A stretch of 64,000 bases of DNA, from the NCBI RefSeq assembly GCF_003852705.1, contig NZ_REFA01000012.1:1-64000 (forward strand). The letters run 5' to 3'. The notes under the pieces are model-generated. The model was not told where the DNA came from, made no database searches, and saw nothing but the letters and a program-made list of their open reading frames with translations. Of this stretch, positions 61,146 to 64,000 are shown piece after piece. The position numbers and the translations under genes are program-made. This stretch comes from Amniculibacterium aquaticum. GTDB taxonomy: Bacteria; Bacteroidota; Bacteroidia; Flavobacteriales; Weeksellaceae. Position 1 is the first letter of the stretch, and every line of letters begins with the position of its first letter.

Positions 61146-64000
61146 TGGAATATAGATTACTTTCTGAGCTTTTATATTTTTTCCTAATTTCGTCAAAATA
61201 TTGCAATAGGTATCAATCTGTACTTGGTGCTCCGGTTTTTCAACTCCGGTTTTAAAATCAACCACCATCCACTCATCCGATGGCGTTTTCATCAAGCGAT
61301 CCGGCCTAAAAATAGGACTGTCACCGTCCGAAGAAATCATAAGTTCCCTTTCATTCAAAACTTCCAAATCATCAGAGAAAAAGTCCTCGTTCTGACTAAT
61401 AATTTCTATAATTTCTTTTTCTAAAAGTTTCGCTTCGGAAATTGTAAGCAATCCGTTGAGTAAATAATCATTTAGCACCACTTCCACATCTTTTTGTGTT
61501 TCTATTTTCGAAAGTACATCGTGGATGAAAATCCCCCTTCTCACCTTTTCATTTCTATGCTGATAATTTTTAGAAGGAGTTGCTATTTTCAACTCAGAGA
61601 TGGATTGATGTTTAGGAAAAACCGTATCGATTTTTTGGGTATTAAATCCGCCTTTGGTTTCAATAATTTTCTTTGAAAAATCTCCGGGATACAGATCAAA
61701 ATCGTCCAAGTTATTTGTATTAAATTGCTTAACAAAATCGATAATTCCCAAGTTTTTTTTAGGCGAATCGTCCTTAGACTCTTTGTGTTTTTCAAGATAC
61801 AAAAACAACTGCTCTACCGGTCGGGTTGTGGCAACATATTGCACACAAAGATCATCAACAATCGCTTCATAACCGTTTTCTTCATTAAATTGTTCGGCTT
61901 GTTGATCGTATCGAGCAATTTCTGAACTGAATTTTTTAACATACACCGAAGACAGGACGGGATCATCAAAATCCAACCAATTGTTAAAACTTTTTTCGGC
62001 TTTATTTTTTAAAGGATAAAACACCACAGGAAACTCCAGTCCTTTCGCCTTATGAACCGTCATCAATTGTACGGCATCAATATTATCCGAAGCTTGAATG
62101 GAAGAATCTGCACCTTCGTCATTCCAGAATTGAATAAAATCTTTGAGGATAAGACCAGAACTTTGCGAAAAGGCATGAAGAATTTCGAGGAAATTCAAGA
62201 TAAAGTCCGTTTCTTTTTCTTCCACAGAAAATTCTTTCAGATAAAACTCAACAAAATTGTAGAGGTTAAGTTGTGGAATGTCCTTGTGGTCCAAATTAAG
62301 TTGATATTTCCCTTCAATAGCATCCACCAAAAGCGAATCTTTTTTAATGGTAAACAATTGAGATAATTCTTCGGAAAAATCGGAAAAATTAATCCGACCC
62401 AACTGTCCCAGCCAGTACAACGCTTCAGCAAGATACCTTCTATTTTGGGTATTCACTTTCCATTCCAGAAAACAGACAACCGCTTTTAGAGTCAACGACA
62501 GATTTAGGGTCAAGCCTTTTTCCGAAAGGGTTTTTATAAACACTTCTTGTCCTGAATAATTTACTTTTTTTTGTCCCAAAAGTTTGGAAAAATCTAAAAT
62601 TTCATCATTTCCACGACACAAAATACAGATATCAGAAAAAGAAAAACCATTGTCCAAACACTGCTGTATGTCCTGATGCATTTTATCCGCCACCTCTTCA
62701 AAAAAAACAGAACGATTTGCATTTTCGAGCAAATGAACACGAACCCGTCCGTCAACATTCGTTTTTCTGGGATTTTGCGAGGCATCTTTACCAAAAACTT
62801 TCTGATGTTCTACCTTCAAATCGCGGGAGAGAAAGTCGTACAAAGCATTGTTAAATTCAACAATATTTTTGGCACTTCGCCAGTTGTCTTCCAAAACGAA
62901 GACATCGGCAAAAACTGGTGTTTGTTCGGTTTTATTGATGATGTCCAACATCAATTGGCTGTCGCCACCACGAAAGCGGTAGATGCTTTGCTTGGGATCG
63001 CCCACAACGGTAAAAGCGGTATCGTCCATAGAAACCGCATGATCACGAAGCGGCACAAAGTTTTGCCACTGCATTTTGGAAGTATCTTGAAACTCATCGA
63101 AGAAAAAATACTGGAATTTGGTTCCTATTTTTTCGTAAATGAAAGCCGAGGGCTCGTTTTGTAAATTTTCTTTGATTAGGGTATTAAATTTCGACAGAAA
63201 AACCAAGTCGTTTTCATCTTCAATTTTCTGCAGTTCGTCCTGTATGTCCTTATTTACCTTGAGTGGGAGCAGTGCAGAAAGTATGCTTTTATTTTTGAGT
63301 TGTGCAATTTCATTGTTGATAATCGTCCGTCTGGATTCCAGTAAATATTCCAAAATCTCACGAACATCCGCTTCTCGAGATTTGGATTTTGTCGAACATA
63401 ATTTTTCAAAATTCAAAACAGCAGATTCTTCATCTTTCGGAAAAGGAAACTTATCGTTAATACCTCGATAAAATTTGGAAACTTTATCAAAGAAAAGTGC
63501 GATACCGTTTCGTGCTCCGCCATAAAAATCTTCAATGGAAAGGTCTTTGGTTTTCAACAAATCCAACACAGAGTTTGCTCTTTCTAAAGAATCTTTTTTC
63601 AAGCGTTTTATTTCGGCTCTCAACAATTTGGTTTTGTCTATGTATTGATGTATGTCGAAATTTTTATTTTTTTGAAGGTTTTCATAATGTTTGTCCCCTA
63701 AAAAATCTTTGCTTTTCAGAAACAATTCATCGTTCAGCTTGGTACTTCCGGTATTTTCAAACTGATAATTCATATAATCCAAAAAGAGATCCGTATAAAA
63801 TTCGTCATCACCAATATGATCCAAAAGTTGATCGATGGCTTCTTTTAGATACGGATCTGAATTGATTTCCAGATTAAAATTTTTTGCCAGCCCCAATTCA
63901 TTAGAAAAACTCCTTACCAAACGGGTATTAAACTTATCAATGGTACTGATATTTAGGATGGAATAATGATGAAGGATGTAGTCCAACAATTTTTTGGATC
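61143..64000 (-). CDS. RecB/AddA-type helicase-nuclease, 5' end outside the window
   Basis: At least 950 codons of a UvrD-like superfamily I helicase with a C-terminal nuclease. Visible motifs: Walker B FFDEFQDTS, motif III VGDPKQSIYRFRGGD, motif V VQLMTVHKAKGLEFP, motif VI TTRPVEQLFLYL, then a PD-(D/E)xK-type domain with FRPDRLM and VVDFKTG. Walker A is missing because the frame is open through the window end; a TTG at 63989 is not the real start. It should process double-strand breaks with an AddB-type partner, not seen here. Confidence 0.9.
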   Translation of the reverse strand, partial: SKKLLDYILHHYSILNISTIDKFNTRLVRSFSNELGLAKNFNLEINSDPYLKEAIDQLLDHIGDDEFYTDLFLDYMNYQFENTGSTKLNDELFLKSKDFLGDKHYENLQKNKNFDIHQYIDKTKLLRAEIKRLKKDSLERANSVLDLLKTKDLSIEDFYGGARNGIALFFDKVSKFYRGINDKFPFPKDEESAVLNFEKLCSTKSKSREADVREILEYLLESRRTIINNEIAQLKNKSILSALLPLKVNKDIQDELQKIEDENDLVFLSKFNTLIKENLQNEPSAFIYEKIGTKFQYFFFDEFQDTSKMQWQNFVPLRDHAVSMDDTAFTVVGDPKQSIYRFRGGDSQLMLDIINKTEQTPVFADVFVLEDNWRSAKNIVEFNNALYDFLSRDLKVEHQKVFGKDASQNPRKTNVDGRVRVHLLENANRSVFFEEVADKMHQDIQQCLDNGFSFSDICILCRGNDEILDFSKLLGQKKVNYSGQEVFIKTLSEKGLTLNLSLTLKAVVCFLEWKVNTQNRRYLAEALYWLGQLGRINFSDFSEELSQLFTIKKDSLLVDAIEGKYQLNLDHKDIPQLNLYNFVEFYLKEFSVEEKETDFILNFLEILHAFSQSSGLILKDFIQFWNDEGADSSIQASDNIDAVQLMTVHKAKGLEFPVVFYPLKNKAEKSFNNWLDFDDPVLSSVYVKKFSSEIARYDQQAEQFNEENGYEAIVDDLCVQYVATTRPVEQLFLYLEKHKESKDDSPKKNLGIIDFVKQFNTNNLDDFDLYPGDFSKKIIETKGGFNTQKIDTVFPKHQSISELKIATPSKNYQHRNEKVRRGIFIHDVLSKIETQKDVEVVLNDYLLNGLLTISEAKLLEKEIIEIISQNEDFFSDDLEVLNERELMISSDGDSPIFRPDRLMKTPSDEWMVVDFKTGVEKPEHQVQIDTYCNILTKLGKNIKAQKVIYIP

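Noticed and set aside
61143-63989. TTG at 63989 as the true start of the helicase-nuclease gene
   Set aside because: The frame stays open to the window end and the Walker A motif is still missing, so the real start lies outside.

Overview
The window is AT-rich, densely packed bacterial chromosome, almost certainly from a Flavobacteriia member (Bacteroidota), most likely near Chryseobacterium/Weeksellaceae. Supporting signs: a C-terminal type IX secretion sorting domain, families typical of this group (DUF3810, DUF4126, DUF4254, DUF4292, a SMUG2-type glycosylase), starts that lack Shine-Dalgarno sequences, and many promoters of the Bacteroidota form TTTG-N19/20-TAnnTTTG. The genus is inferred. 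There is no rRNA, CRISPR array, prophage or intact insertion sequence.

Layout. 0.1-4.8 kb: ecotin protease inhibitor, DGC zinc protein, malic enzyme with a phosphotransacetylase-like tail, a BadF/N-acetylglucosamine-kinase-like protein. 5-8.8 kb: GtrA protein, PlsC acyltransferase, FucP-type sugar transporter, membrane metallopeptidase DUF3810. 8.7-9.6 kb: the only long gene-poor stretch, holding two tandem small-RNA-like units and tRNA-Met. 9.6-13.2 kb: cell-surface cluster (thioredoxin-like protein, small PID-CTERM-like protein, T9SS cargo). 13.3-17.3 kb: clpX, HIT protein, greA, a degenerate Rieske-like lipoprotein, dtd, FKBP isomerase. 17.4-28.1 kb: phenylacetate degradation genes on the minus strand (paaE, an 84-residue unknown, paaA, B, C, D, G, H, I, Z, then a SMUG2-type glycosylase and a crotonase). 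28.2-33.6 kb: secreted protein, OmpA-family protein, clpB. 33.8-37.5 kb: a compact five-gene operon of a DUF2589 protein, a second DUF2589-like protein, an unknown helical protein, a cytoplasmic-looking subtilase and a 69-residue protein resembling a free subtilase propeptide. 37.7-43.2 kb: dienoyl-CoA-reductase-like SDR, M16 peptidase, dihydroorotase. 43.3-50.3 kb: envelope genes (flippase, nucleotidyltransferase, DUF4292 lipoprotein, EnvC-like protein, TatA, DUF4254) and ribA. 50.3-58.8 kb: DUF4126, deoD, Spy-like protein, rsmE, tsaD and divergent tamB. 58.9-61.1 kb: Lrp regulator, membrane protein, Rrf2 regulator, Ric/ScdA iron-sulfur repair protein. 61.1-64 kb: a RecB/AddA-type helicase-nuclease running off the window end.

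The paa genes encode the epoxidase (PaaABCDE) and most of ring opening and beta-oxidation; paaK, paaJ and a pathway regulator are not in the window. The flippase-to-DUF4254 run looks like an envelope-assembly transcription unit. The Rrf2 regulator next to ric suggests a nitrosative-stress response.

The most novel signal is a three-copy family of putative small RNAs (about 8732-8819 minus, 9007-9099 minus, 33680-33757 plus). Each has its own two-box promoter, a weak 5' stem, an identical 23-base U-rich core and a terminator hairpin. The core is complementary to start regions reading ATGATGAAAAAA, as found at exported-protein genes. The second candidate is the DUF2589-subtilase operon.
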